Positions 25,341-34,237 of a stretch of 45,736 nt of DNA are shown piece after piece; within the stretch, counting starts at the first letter, position 1; each line of letters begins with the position of its first letter. Below the pieces are notes generated by a model. That model did no database searches. It was not told the origin of the DNA and was given only the letters and a program-made list of their open reading frames with translations. The DNA comes from Dyella_B sp035486915 (GTDB taxonomy: Bacteria > Pseudomonadota > Gammaproteobacteria > Xanthomonadales > Rhodanobacteraceae), in the NCBI RefSeq assembly GCF_035486915.1, contig NZ_DATHMR010000010.1:1-45736 (forward strand). The letters run 5' to 3'. Both the position numbers and the translations under genes were made by a program.

Positions 25341-25649
25341 TCAGTGCAGCGTGTCCTGCGAGGTGACCACGATGTAATGGCGCTCGCCGCCCTTGGGATC
25401 GAAATACACGGCGGTGAGCTGGCCGCTGCCGGGGTCCACAAAGCGCTCCCCCGTGTCTTTCCAGCTCGGATCGGGCCCCGTTTGCAGCAGCGGCTTGTAG
25501 CGCCAGCGCTCGATGGCCAACCCCACGATAAGCAGCAGGCCGCCGAACAGCAGTTGCGGCAGCAAGGCGATCATCACGCCGGTCACGGCGGCAATCGCCG
25601 CCCCAATCAGCAGCAAACCGCCCAGCACGTACATCACGAGGGGGAGCAT
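25341..25649 (-). CDS. Small membrane protein, unknown family
   Basis: The 102-residue product (start MLPLVMYVLGGLLLIGAA, GGTGGA upstream) has two adjacent hydrophobic helices (residues 1-45), then a soluble tail rich in Tyr, Gly and Asp (YKPLLQTGPDPSWKDTGERF, YFDPKGGERHYIVV). An alternative TTG start at 25667 shares bases with the ybjQ stop and would add six residues. It is very likely co-transcribed with the ybjQ gene just upstream and possibly with murJ 91 bp downstream. No family is recognised. Confidence 0.7.
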   Translation of the reverse strand: MLPLVMYVLGGLLLIGAAIAAVTGVMIALLPQLLFGGLLLIVGLAIERWRYKPLLQTGPDPSWKDTGERFVDPGSGQLTAVYFDPKGGERHYIVVTSQDTLH

Positions 25650-25663
25650 GAAGCGTCCACCGA

Positions 25664-25987
25664 TCAAGTTGGCGGATCCAGCACCACGGCGGTGCCGTAG
25701 GCCACGATTTCGCTCATGGTTTGACCGATTTCCGCGGAATCGAAACGCATCATCACCACGGCATTGGCGCCCATCAGCTTGGCGTTGGATACCAAGCGGT
25801 CCAGCGCGTGGCGACGTGCTTCTTCCAGCATCTGGGTGTACTCGTGGATTTCGCCACCGACCAGCGAGCGCAAGCCGGCCACCATGTTGCCGCCGATACC
25901 ACGGCTGCGCACCACGACGCCAAAGACCTGGCCTTTGACCTGTACCACCTGATGACCCGGCACGTTCTCAGTCGTTACCACCAGCAT
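25664..25987 (-). CDS. ybjQ: YbjQ/UPF0145 family protein
   Basis: The 107-residue protein (start MLVVTTENVPGHQVV, GGGAGGCAAGGG upstream) carries GQVFGVVVRSRGIGGNMVAG and GANAVVMMRFDSAEIGQ, the marks of the DUF74/UPF0145 (YbjQ) family, a pentameric fold described as heavy-metal-binding-like. The biochemical role is unknown. A longer frame to 26050 is not needed. The 3' end meets the start of the next gene, implying a small operon with the membrane protein. Confidence 0.85.
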   Translation of the reverse strand: MLVVTTENVPGHQVVQVKGQVFGVVVRSRGIGGNMVAGLRSLVGGEIHEYTQMLEEARRHALDRLVSNAKLMGANAVVMMRFDSAEIGQTMSEIVAYGTAVVLDPPT

Positions 25988-26173
25988 ACCCTTGCCTCCC
26001 AATATCCGACGAAAGCCGTGATGGTGAGAAAGATACGCTTCGCCATGCATTACCGATAGTGGGACTTGCCCTTACACCATGCCACCTCAATGCCATCTCA
26101 TGGCACGTATGCCGTTAACGGGCGCTATGGCACCATCGGCCGTCCAAGATCGTTTTTACAAGGAAAAACAAAC

Positions 26174-28879
26174 ATGATGCCGAGCCGGATCAAGACATTG
26201 GCATGGAGCCTTATGCTGGGCGCGGGACTGGTATCGACCAGTTTCTACGCCAGCGCGGATACGCCCGCTGCGGCGACCGCTACCGATGGCAAAGTGCTGC
26301 GCGCCACATTGGATAACGGCTTGCGCGTGGTAATCGTGCGCGAAACGCTATCGCCCATGGTCACCACTCAGATCACCTATCTCGCCGGTGGCTATCAGAC
26401 GCCAGATGAATTCCCCGGTACGGCGCATGCGCTGGAACACATGATGTTCCGCGACAGCAACGGCATGACCGGCGCACAGCTCAATGAAATGACCGGCAAG
26501 ATGGGCGCGGACAACAACGCCTTCACCACGAACGACGCGACGCAGTATTACTTCGTCGCTCCGTCCAACTATCTCGATATCCTGCTGCACATCGAATCGA
26601 CGCGTATGGAAGGCGCGCTGCTGACGCAGAAAGACTGGGAGCGCGAACGCGGCGCGATCGAACAGGAAGTATCGCGCGACATTTCCGATCCGGGCTATCT
26701 CGCCTTCCAGAATGCCCAGCGCGTTCTTTATGCCGGCACCGGCTATGCGGAAGACGCGCTGGGCACGCGCCCGTCCTTCGATAAGACCACCGCTGCCGAC
26801 CTTCAATCCTTTTACAAAAGTTGGTACGCACCCAACAACGCATTGCTCGTGATCGTCGGTGACGTGGATCTACGGCAAACGCTCGCCAAGGTGCATGAGC
26901 TGTTCGACAAGATTCCCAAGCGCACCTCGACTGCCGCCATCCCGGTAAAACTGCAAGCGATCAAGCCCGAGACGATTTCAAACACCACGCCCAAAGGCAC
27001 GGGCTCGGTGCAATTCATGTACCGCATGCCTGGTCTGATGACCAAGGACAATGCCGCGGCGCAAGTCTTGATGGATGTGCTTACCAACGCGCGCAGCTCG
27101 CTGTCCGCACTAGCGGTGGATGGCAAAGTACTGTCGACGGATGCAGGGATTCAACCCTTCAGCTACGGTGGCGTCGGTGTCGTCGAAGTAGGTTTTCCCA
27201 AGGGTGGCGATGCCAAAAAAGCGCAAGCCGATCTGGAGGGTGTGATCAACGGTCTGCTGAAGAACGGCGTGTCTGCCGACCTTGTGGAAGCCTCGAAGAA
27301 ATCGGAAATCGCGCAGGCCGAGTTCAATAAGAACAGCGCCGTGACGCTGGCCAGTGCATGGTCGCAAGCGATTGCCTGGATGGGCCTGAACTCGCCGGAA
27401 GAAGCGGAGGATCAGATCCGCGCCGTCACCGTGGATGATGTCAATCGCATCGCGCGCCAATACCTGCAACCCGACCAACGCGTCACCGTCGTATTGACGC
27501 CCGCCGATAACGGCCAGCGCCCGCCCGATAGCTCCGGCTTCGGTGGTTCCGAATCGTTCGCCGGTGACGACAAACTCGATGCGCCGCTGCCCGTGTGGGC
27601 AGCCGATAAGTTGAGCAAACTCGAGATGCCGCGCTGGACGCTGGCTCCCGTACAAATGAAGCTCGACAACGGCATTCGCCTGATTGTGCAGTCCGAGAAC
27701 ATCAGCAAGACCATTACTGTGCTGGGTCACATCGACAACAACGCGAAGTTGCAGGAGCCTCAGGGACAAGATGGCGCAGCGCGTTTGCTGTCCTCATTGT
27801 TCGATTACGGTTCGGCGACGCTCGATCGCGATGCCTTCCATAAGGCGCTCGACGACATTTCCGCCAATGAAACCGGCGGTACGGATTTTGGTGTGGCGGT
27901 ACTCACCGATCAGTTCGATCGCGGCATGCAATTGTTGGCAGACAACGAGCTGCACCCCGCCCTACCGCAGGATGGCTTTGCCGTGCAGCAAGATACGCTG
28001 GCACGCACGCTGGCCGGCGAGATGCAAACGCCGCAATACAAGATGTCGATTGCCTTGAGGAAGGGATTGTTGCCGGCGGGCGATCCCGACCTGCGCCTGC
28101 CGACACCGGAAACCGTGAAGGCATTGACGCTACAGAACCTCAAGGACTACTACGCGAAAACCTATCGCCCGGATCTCACTACCATCGTGGTGGTGGGCGA
28201 TATCACGCCTGAAAAAGCCAAGGCGACGGTGGAACGCTACTTCGGTCAATGGAAAGCGCAGGGGCCAAAACCCGATGTCATTTCCAAGCCTATACCCGTG
28301 AATCCTGCGGGCTATACCGCCGTCGATAATCCGTACGCTTCGCAAGACACCGTGCTGATCGGTCAGGCACTTGAACTGAACATGCACCATCCCGATCGCT
28401 ACGCATTGCAGCTTGGCAATGATGTGTTGGGCGGTAACGGTTTTGCATCGCGACTGATGACCGACATTCGCGTCAAGCACGGTTACGCGTACGGCGCCGG
28501 TTCGGGCATGCGCTTCGATCGCTCTCGCTCGATCTTCTTCATTCAATACGGCAGCGACCCGCAAAAAGTGTCGGCGGTTGACGATCTGATCCGCAAGAAC
28601 CTTTTGGACATGCAGAACACGCCGGTGAAGGATTCAGAGCTGACCAATGCACGTCAGTATGAAATCCGATCCATTCCCGTAAGCGTTGCCAGCATCGACA
28701 GCATCGGCCGTTCGTTGCTGGCATGGGCATGGCACGATGAACCGCTCGATCAGCCCATGGTGGCCGCCAAGTACTACCTGCAGCTCACTCCTGCGCAAGT
28801 GCAAGCGGCATTCAAGAAATATTTGAAGCCGCAGAATCTGATGCAAGTTGTACAAGGGCCGCCACCGGCCAAGCATTGA
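26174..28879 (+). CDS. Periplasmic M16-family zinc metallopeptidase, two-domain
   Basis: The 901-residue exported protein has a signal peptide (LAWSLMLGAGLVSTSFYASA, about residue 28). The inverted zinc motif HALEH is at 85-89 and the third ligand E165 lies in AIEQEVSRD, which matches the 76-residue spacing known for pitrilysins, so the N-terminal repeat is catalytic. The second repeat (about 500-901) keeps the fold (GQALELNMHHPDRYALQL, GGNGFASRLM) but has no HxxEH, as is normal. Such enzymes degrade peptides in the periplasm; the substrate is unknown. AAGGA lies 11 bases before the ATG. It is monocistronic and ends in a shared bidirectional terminator. Confidence 0.88.
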   Translation: MMPSRIKTLAWSLMLGAGLVSTSFYASADTPAAATATDGKVLRATLDNGLRVVIVRETLSPMVTTQITYLAGGYQTPDEFPGTAHALEHMMFRDSNGMTGAQLNEMTGKMGADNNAFTTNDATQYYFVAPSNYLDILLHIESTRMEGALLTQKDWERERGAIEQEVSRDISDPGYLAFQNAQRVLYAGTGYAEDALGTRPSFDKTTAADLQSFYKSWYAPNNALLVIVGDVDLRQTLAKVHELFDKIPKRTSTAAIPVKLQAIKPETISNTTPKGTGSVQFMYRMPGLMTKDNAAAQVLMDVLTNARSSLSALAVDGKVLSTDAGIQPFSYGGVGVVEVGFPKGGDAKKAQADLEGVINGLLKNGVSADLVEASKKSEIAQAEFNKNSAVTLASAWSQAIAWMGLNSPEEAEDQIRAVTVDDVNRIARQYLQPDQRVTVVLTPADNGQRPPDSSGFGGSESFAGDDKLDAPLPVWAADKLSKLEMPRWTLAPVQMKLDNGIRLIVQSENISKTITVLGHIDNNAKLQEPQGQDGAARLLSSLFDYGSATLDRDAFHKALDDISANETGGTDFGVAVLTDQFDRGMQLLADNELHPALPQDGFAVQQDTLARTLAGEMQTPQYKMSIALRKGLLPAGDPDLRLPTPETVKALTLQNLKDYYAKTYRPDLTTIVVVGDITPEKAKATVERYFGQWKAQGPKPDVISKPIPVNPAGYTAVDNPYASQDTVLIGQALELNMHHPDRYALQLGNDVLGGNGFASRLMTDIRVKHGYAYGAGSGMRFDRSRSIFFIQYGSDPQKVSAVDDLIRKNLLDMQNTPVKDSELTNARQYEIRSIPVSVASIDSIGRSLLAWAWHDEPLDQPMVAAKYYLQLTPAQVQAAFKKYLKPQNLMQVVQGPPPAKH

Positions 28880-28881
28880 AT

Positions 28882-28912
28882 AAAAAAAGCCCCGCATTGC
28901 GGGGCTTTTTTT
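28882..28912. terminator. Bidirectional terminator
   Basis: AAAAAAAGCCCCGC-ATT-GCGGGGCTTTTTTT is symmetrical, with A and T runs on both sides. It separates the convergent M16 peptidase and exporter genes and can end both transcripts. Confidence 0.92.
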
Positions 28913-28938
28913 ATCCGCCATTCCGAAACCGGAACCGA

Positions 28939-30198
28939 TCAGGCTGTTGCTTTCTTCAATCGTGCCGGGCGTTCCAGATTCGGCAAAAACACCGCGAGCA
29001 CGCCAATCAACGGCAAATACGCGCAAAGCGAATAGACGTAGTCGATGCCGTGCACATCCGCCACGCGTCCGAGCACCGCAGCACCGATGCCGCCCATGCC
29101 GAATGCGAAGCCGAAGAACATGCCAGAGATCATGCCCACACGACCAGGAATCAATTCCTGCGCGTAGACGAGAATTGCCGAGAACGCCGACGACAGGATC
29201 AGACCGATCGCCACACTCAGCACGCTGGTCCAGAAAAGATTGGCATGCGGCAACGCCAGCGTGAAAGGAGCCACGCCGAGGATCGACACCCAGATCACCC
29301 ACTTGCGCCCCACCCTGTCGCCGATCGGGCCGCCGAAAAACGAACCGGCAGCCACCGCAAACAGGAAGATGAACAGATGCATCTGCGCGCTTTGCACAGA
29401 CAGACCAAACGTGTGGATCAAATAGAACGTGTAGTAGCTGCTGATGCTCGCCAAATAGAAGTACTTGGAGAAGATCAGCAAGCCAAGAATCACCAGCGCC
29501 ATGACGACGGTGTTGCGGCTCAACGCTTCACCGGCCGTGTGGCGCACGACCTTGCTGCGGATGACGTGATGCAGGCGATACCAGCGCCCCACCTGCATCA
29601 ACACCACCATCGCAAGCAATGCAGCAAGCGAGAACCACGCGACGCTCCCGCGGCCATGCGGAACGATGACCCACGCGGCCAGCAGCGGCCCGATGGAAGA
29701 ACCGGTGTTGCCGCCCACCTGAAAGAGCGATTGGGCGAGTCCATGTTGGCCGCCCGATGCCAAACGTGCCACGCGCGAAGACTCCGGATGAAACACAGAC
29801 GAACCGGTTCCTACCAATGCCGCCGCCACCAACAACACGGCGAAATTCGGCGCCACCGCAAGCAGCAGCAGACCGCACAACGTAAAGCCCATACCCACCG
29901 GCAACGAGTACGGCATCGGTTTGCGGTCGGTCACGACGCCGACCAGCGGCTGCAGCAGCGAAGCGGTCACTTGATAGGTCAGCGTGATCAGGCCGATCTG
30001 TCCGAAGCTCAAATGAAAACCGCCTTTGAGAACCGGATAGATCGCCACGATCAACGACTGAATCATGTCGTTGAGCAAGTGCGAAAAACTGATGGCGCCC
30101 AATATTGCGTAATCCGTGCGCTGCACGGGGGCGATAGCTGGCAACGGTTCCGCCTGGACGGGCGTCGGCAGCGCAATGGTTTCGGCTGTGTTTTCCAT
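28939..30198 (-). CDS. fsr: MFS exporter of the fosmidomycin-resistance (Fsr) type
   Basis: The 419-residue 12-helix transporter exports small drugs by proton antiport. Fsr signatures are SHLLNDMIQSLIVAIYP in the first helix, SSVFHPESSRVARLASGG, HGLAQSLFQVGGNTGSSIGP, and ISGMFFGFAFGMGGIGAA. I chose the start MENTAETIALPTP at 30198; the ribosome binding site is weak there, and a GTG at 30243 is an alternative. Substrate identity is inference from the family. It is divergent from an AraC-type regulator, the usual layout for a locally controlled exporter. Confidence 0.85.
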   Translation of the reverse strand: MENTAETIALPTPVQAEPLPAIAPVQRTDYAILGAISFSHLLNDMIQSLIVAIYPVLKGGFHLSFGQIGLITLTYQVTASLLQPLVGVVTDRKPMPYSLPVGMGFTLCGLLLLAVAPNFAVLLVAAALVGTGSSVFHPESSRVARLASGGQHGLAQSLFQVGGNTGSSIGPLLAAWVIVPHGRGSVAWFSLAALLAMVVLMQVGRWYRLHHVIRSKVVRHTAGEALSRNTVVMALVILGLLIFSKYFYLASISSYYTFYLIHTFGLSVQSAQMHLFIFLFAVAAGSFFGGPIGDRVGRKWVIWVSILGVAPFTLALPHANLFWTSVLSVAIGLILSSAFSAILVYAQELIPGRVGMISGMFFGFAFGMGGIGAAVLGRVADVHGIDYVYSLCAYLPLIGVLAVFLPNLERPARLKKATA

Positions 30199-30310
30199 AG
30201 ACTCAGGGAGTGTGGGTACTCGATTTGCGTCAATGCGAGTCACACCTTAAAGTAGGAAGTCACGGCCTGCATACACTATCGGGTCATCAGTTGTTGAATT
30301 CGGGCCAATT

Positions 30311-31102
30311 GTGCGAAATACCCGCGTAAGCGCCTACGAAGACACGCCACGCGACGTTGTCGCCACCGGCAACGACTATCCTGCCGGCACGGTATTAGCC
30401 AGCCATACGCATCGGCGCGGGCAGTGCCTTTACGCCATTACCGGCGTACTGACCGTGACCACTACGGAAGGCAGCTGGGTGGTGCCACCCCGCCGTGCGC
30501 TGTGGATTCCTGCCGGCGCCGCCCATGTGGTGCACATGGGCGGCCGTACCACCACCCGGAGCGCTTATATCCTTCCCGAAGCGGCCGAAAAAGCGGGCCT
30601 GCCGGAACATTGCACCGTCATTAGCGTGTCGCCCCTGCTGCATGCCCTTCTGTCGGAAGCCGTCGATTTGCCGGCGGAATACGCGCTTGGCGGCCGCGAC
30701 GATCATCTGATGCGCCTGCTGGTCAATGAAATCGCGGCGATGCCTACGCTGCCGCTGAGCACACCGCTGCCGCAAGATCCACGGTTGGCTCAGCTCTGCC
30801 ATGCGATGATCCAATCTCCCTCGCTGGAAATCGACATCGATACGATGGCGCACAAAGCCGACATGAGTCGCCGCAGCTTTACCCGCCTTTTTCGTCAGCA
30901 AACCGGCATGAGCTTCAGCAACTGGCGCCAGCAAGCCTGCCTGCTCGCAGCGCTGGCTCGGCTGGGGCGCGGGCAATCGGTGACGCGCGTCGCGATTGAG
31001 CTTGGTTACAGCAGCACCAGCGCTTTTACCGCCGCTTTTCGGCGCACACTGGGCGCAGCGCCCAGTCATTACTTGATTCCTCATAAGGTGGACGTGGCAT
31101 GA
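30311..31102 (+). CDS. AraC-family regulator with cupin sensor domain
   Basis: The 263-residue protein has an N-terminal cupin (about 8-110: YPAGTVLASHTHRRGQCLYA, WVVPPRRALWIPAGAAHVV) and a C-terminal double helix-turn-helix (about 165-260: SRRSFTRLFRQQTGMSFSNW, GYSSTSAFTAAFRRTLGAAP). The start is a GTG. It probably controls the divergent exporter gene, the family's common arrangement; the ligand is unknown. Its stop overlaps the start of the polyphosphate kinase gene (ATGA), an unusual coupling of a drug-type regulator to phosphate metabolism. Confidence 0.9.
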   Translation: MRNTRVSAYEDTPRDVVATGNDYPAGTVLASHTHRRGQCLYAITGVLTVTTTEGSWVVPPRRALWIPAGAAHVVHMGGRTTTRSAYILPEAAEKAGLPEHCTVISVSPLLHALLSEAVDLPAEYALGGRDDHLMRLLVNEIAAMPTLPLSTPLPQDPRLAQLCHAMIQSPSLEIDIDTMAHKADMSRRSFTRLFRQQTGMSFSNWRQQACLLAALARLGRGQSVTRVAIELGYSSTSAFTAAFRRTLGAAPSHYLIPHKVDVA

Positions 31103-33375
31103 CGCAAACCGATTCCGATGTCACACCCGTGTCAACCCGCTCACGCAAGATGGCAAAACACAGTCCCGCACGCGCGGGCAAGGCCTCGCCATCCAAAGAC
31201 CGCTCCATGGATGGTGCACCGATGAGCAAACGCCACGAGCAAGACGCCATGTCCGCTGCCACCGCCGCCGAAGTCACTGCACCGACACCAGCTGTCGATC
31301 TCAACGACAAGGCGTATTACATCCATCGCGAGCTCTCGCAGTTGCAGTTCAACAATCGCGTGCTGGAACAGGCGCTGGACGAACGCACGCCGCTGATGGA
31401 GCGGCTGAAGTTTCTGCTGATCTTTTCCAGCAACATGGACGAGTTCTTCGAAATCCGCGTTGCAGGCTTGAAGAGTCAATTGGCATTCGGGCACGAAATT
31501 GCGGGGCCCGATGGCATTCAGCCGCGACAGGCGCTTGCCGAGATCAGCGAGATCGCGCATCGCCAGATCACGCGCCAATACGCCATCCTCAACGAACGCT
31601 TGTTGCCTGAACTGGATAAACACGGCATTCGCATCGTGCGCCGTGAAAGCTGGTCCGCCGCGCAGAAGCGTTGGGTGCACCGCTACTTCCGCCAGGAAGT
31701 GGCGCCGATGATGACGCCGATCGGCCTCGACCCGACACACCCGTTCCCGCTGCTCGTCAACAAGAGCCTGAACTTTATCGTCGAACTGGAAGGCGTGGAT
31801 GCGTTCGGTCGCGATTCGGGTTTGGCGATTTTGCCGGCACCACGCGTGCTCCCGCGTACCATACGTTTGCCTGACGATGTCTGCGACGGCGGCGAGAACT
31901 ACGTACTGCTTTCTTCCATCATCCATGCACACGCCGATGAACTGTTTCCGGGCATGGAAGTGCGCGGTTGCTATCAATTCCGCCTGACGCGCAATGCCGA
32001 CCTCACCATCGATCCGGAAGAAATGGACGATCTCGCGCGCGCACTGCGCGGCGAATTGTCTTCGCGCCGATTCGGCGATGCCGTGCGCCTGGAAGTAGCC
32101 GACAACTGCCCGAAGAAACTGACCGACTATCTGCTCAAGCAATTCGGCCTGAGCGAAGCCGAACTTTACGAAGTGAATGGCCCAGTCAACCTCACCCGCC
32201 TTTTCGGCATCGTGAGCCGCTGCCAGGATCCCTCACTGCAATATCCGCCTTTCGTACCGGCCATTCCGAAATCGCTGAAAAAAGCCGAGGATCTGTTCCA
32301 GGTGATCAGCAAGCAGGATGTGCTGCTGATCCATCCTTACGAATCGTTCTCCACTGTCGTCGATCTGGTGCGCCAGGCAGCGAAAGATCCAGCCGTGCTC
32401 ACCATCGAGCAGACGCTCTATCGCACCGGTGCCAACTCCGAGATTGTGGATGCGCTGGTGGAAGCCGCGCGCGCCGGCAAGGAAGTGATTACCGTCGTCG
32501 AGTTGCGCGCCCGCTTCGACGAAGAATCCAACCTTGGACTGGCCACGCGCTTGCAACAGGCCGGCGCTGTAGTGATCTATGGCGTGGTGGACGTCAAGAC
32601 ACACGCAAAACTCATTCTGATCCAACGCCGCGAGGGCCAGAAACTGCAGCGCTACGCGCATCTGGGCACTGGCAATTACCACAGCGGCAATGCCCGCCTG
32701 TATACCGACTACAGCTTCCTGACATCCGACGCTGCCCTGTGCGAAGACGTGCACAAGCTTTTCAGCCAGCTCACCGGCATGGGCAAGCTGCTGAAAATGA
32801 AGAAGCTGCTGCATGCGCCTTTCACGCTGAAGAAGTCGTTGCTCGACATGATCGCGCGTGAGACCGCGCACGCAGAAGCGGGCAAACCTGCGCACATGAT
32901 CATGAAGATCAATGCGCTGACCGATGCAAAGATGATCCGCGCGCTGTACAAGGCAAGCATCGCAGGCGTAAAGATCGACCTGATCGTTCGCGGCACCTGT
33001 TGCCTTCGCCCCGGCATTCCCGGCGTTTCGCAGAACATTCGCGTTCGCTCGATCATTGGCCGTTTCCTTGAACACAGCCGCGCTTACTGGTTTGCGAACG
33101 ACGGTGACGAAGCGCTGTATCTGGCAAGCGCGGACCTGATGGAGCGCAATCTGGATCGCCGCGTGGAAACAGCGTTTCCGATTGAAGACCGCAAGTTGCG
33201 CCAGCGAATTCGCAAGGATCTGGATATCTACCTGTGCGACAACACCACCGCATGGATGCTGCAGCCCGATGGGCAATATGTCCGACTGCATCCCACGGAC
33301 TCGCAGACACCGCACGATGTGCAGCAACAGCTGCTGGAAAAGTATTGCGGTGCAGGCGCGCCGGCAGGTCGATAA
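31099..33375 (+). CDS. ppk1: Polyphosphate kinase 1
   Basis: The 758-residue enzyme makes polyphosphate from ATP through a phosphohistidine. The N domain begins at YYIHRELSQLQFNNRVLEQA (residue 72 onward). The catalytic histidine is H502 in KTHAKLILIQRREG and the second conserved one is H659 in GRFLEHSRAYWF; ARFDEESNLGLATRLQ and LGTGNYHSGNARLYTDY are also characteristic. The frame has about 70 unconserved Lys/Ser/Ala-rich residues before the first domain, so a later start (for example the ATG at 31222 or 31249) is possible. The ATG at 31099 overlaps the regulator's stop by 4 bases. The stop lies 10 bp from the convergent flavin reductase gene. Confidence 0.93.
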   Translation: MTQTDSDVTPVSTRSRKMAKHSPARAGKASPSKDRSMDGAPMSKRHEQDAMSAATAAEVTAPTPAVDLNDKAYYIHRELSQLQFNNRVLEQALDERTPLMERLKFLLIFSSNMDEFFEIRVAGLKSQLAFGHEIAGPDGIQPRQALAEISEIAHRQITRQYAILNERLLPELDKHGIRIVRRESWSAAQKRWVHRYFRQEVAPMMTPIGLDPTHPFPLLVNKSLNFIVELEGVDAFGRDSGLAILPAPRVLPRTIRLPDDVCDGGENYVLLSSIIHAHADELFPGMEVRGCYQFRLTRNADLTIDPEEMDDLARALRGELSSRRFGDAVRLEVADNCPKKLTDYLLKQFGLSEAELYEVNGPVNLTRLFGIVSRCQDPSLQYPPFVPAIPKSLKKAEDLFQVISKQDVLLIHPYESFSTVVDLVRQAAKDPAVLTIEQTLYRTGANSEIVDALVEAARAGKEVITVVELRARFDEESNLGLATRLQQAGAVVIYGVVDVKTHAKLILIQRREGQKLQRYAHLGTGNYHSGNARLYTDYSFLTSDAALCEDVHKLFSQLTGMGKLLKMKKLLHAPFTLKKSLLDMIARETAHAEAGKPAHMIMKINALTDAKMIRALYKASIAGVKIDLIVRGTCCLRPGIPGVSQNIRVRSIIGRFLEHSRAYWFANDGDEALYLASADLMERNLDRRVETAFPIEDRKLRQRIRKDLDIYLCDNTTAWMLQPDGQYVRLHPTDSQTPHDVQQQLLEKYCGAGAPAGR

Positions 33376-33385
33376 CTACGACACG

Positions 33386-33943
33386 CTACGCGTGGAGTTG
33401 CTTGCGCACCCACGCAACGTAATGCTCGACGAAGCCCTGCAGGAATTTCTTGGTGTGTTCGTTGGCGACGTTGCCATCGGCATCGAACATTCCTTCGGTG
33501 TGCTTGATAAACATTTCAGGCTGCCCCAGCACGGCAACATCCAGGTAGGCCAGCACGTTGCGCAAATGCTGCTGCGCCAGCGCCGTTCCCGTGGCGCCGA
33601 TCGATATGCCCATGACTGCGCCCGGCTTGCCGGCAAACGCACTCGTACCGTAAGGGCGTGAAGCGATATCAATCGCGTTTTTCAACACCCCGGGAATCGA
33701 CCGGTTGTATTCGGGCGTTACAAAAAGCAGCGCGTCCGCCGCCTTGATGTGCTCCTTGAGAGCCGTGCAGGCCGCGGGATAGTCGTGATCAAAATCCTGA
33801 TCGTAAAGGGGCAAGTTATCGATCTGGATGTGTTCAAAGGAGAAATCCGAGGGCGCCAGCCGTTCCACGGCACGCGCCAGCTGACGGTTGAACGAACTCT
33901 TGCGCAAGCTACCTACCAGCACCGCCACCTTAATCGCCGCCAT
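33386..33943 (-). CDS. NADPH-dependent FMN reductase family protein (chromate/quinone reductase-like)
   Basis: With the start MAAIKVAVLVGSLRKSSFNR (GGAGG 7 bases upstream) it has 185 residues, the normal size. The signature GSLRKSSFN (11-19) is the FMN phosphate loop, ALLFVTPEYNRSIPGVLKNAID contacts the flavin, and PGAVMGISIGATGTALAQQHLR follows. Such flavoproteins reduce quinones, chromate or azo dyes. The exact substrate is not determinable. A longer frame to 34135 is discounted. Confidence 0.88.
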   Translation of the reverse strand: MAAIKVAVLVGSLRKSSFNRQLARAVERLAPSDFSFEHIQIDNLPLYDQDFDHDYPAACTALKEHIKAADALLFVTPEYNRSIPGVLKNAIDIASRPYGTSAFAGKPGAVMGISIGATGTALAQQHLRNVLAYLDVAVLGQPEMFIKHTEGMFDADGNVANEHTKKFLQGFVEHYVAWVRKQLHA

Positions 33944-34237
33944 ACATCCTCCGTCGTCACAAAGCTGACCCAGCCGGTCACACCTAGCCGAAAGAAGATG
34001 CTTCAACCCCCCGTAACTCAATGTGAAACCGCCAGTTAAGCCTATTAACGGGCTGGCACGTCCCCTGCATGATTGCTGCAGAATAATGACCGGAGGTTTC
34101 CCACCCCCACAGGAAGTCCACAATGGGGGTGCCATGGTCGATCCATGAAATTGATCGGGCGTGAGAGAGGAACACCGGAGTCAGGCCAAGGCACGCGCAC
34201 GCGGCGCCTGCGGCCACTTCAGGAACAAGGGGCTGAG

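Noticed and set aside
28876..30255. 459-codon plus-strand frame opposite the exporter
   Set aside because: Its His/Arg/Gln-rich composition is that of an antisense shadow of a GC-rich membrane-protein gene; the minus strand codes for a clear 12-helix transporter.
34000..34237. c-di-GMP riboswitch before the diguanylate cyclase
   Set aside because: The stretch has a CACCCCCA/TGGGGGTG hairpin (34102-34131) but not the conserved core of GEMM-type switches.
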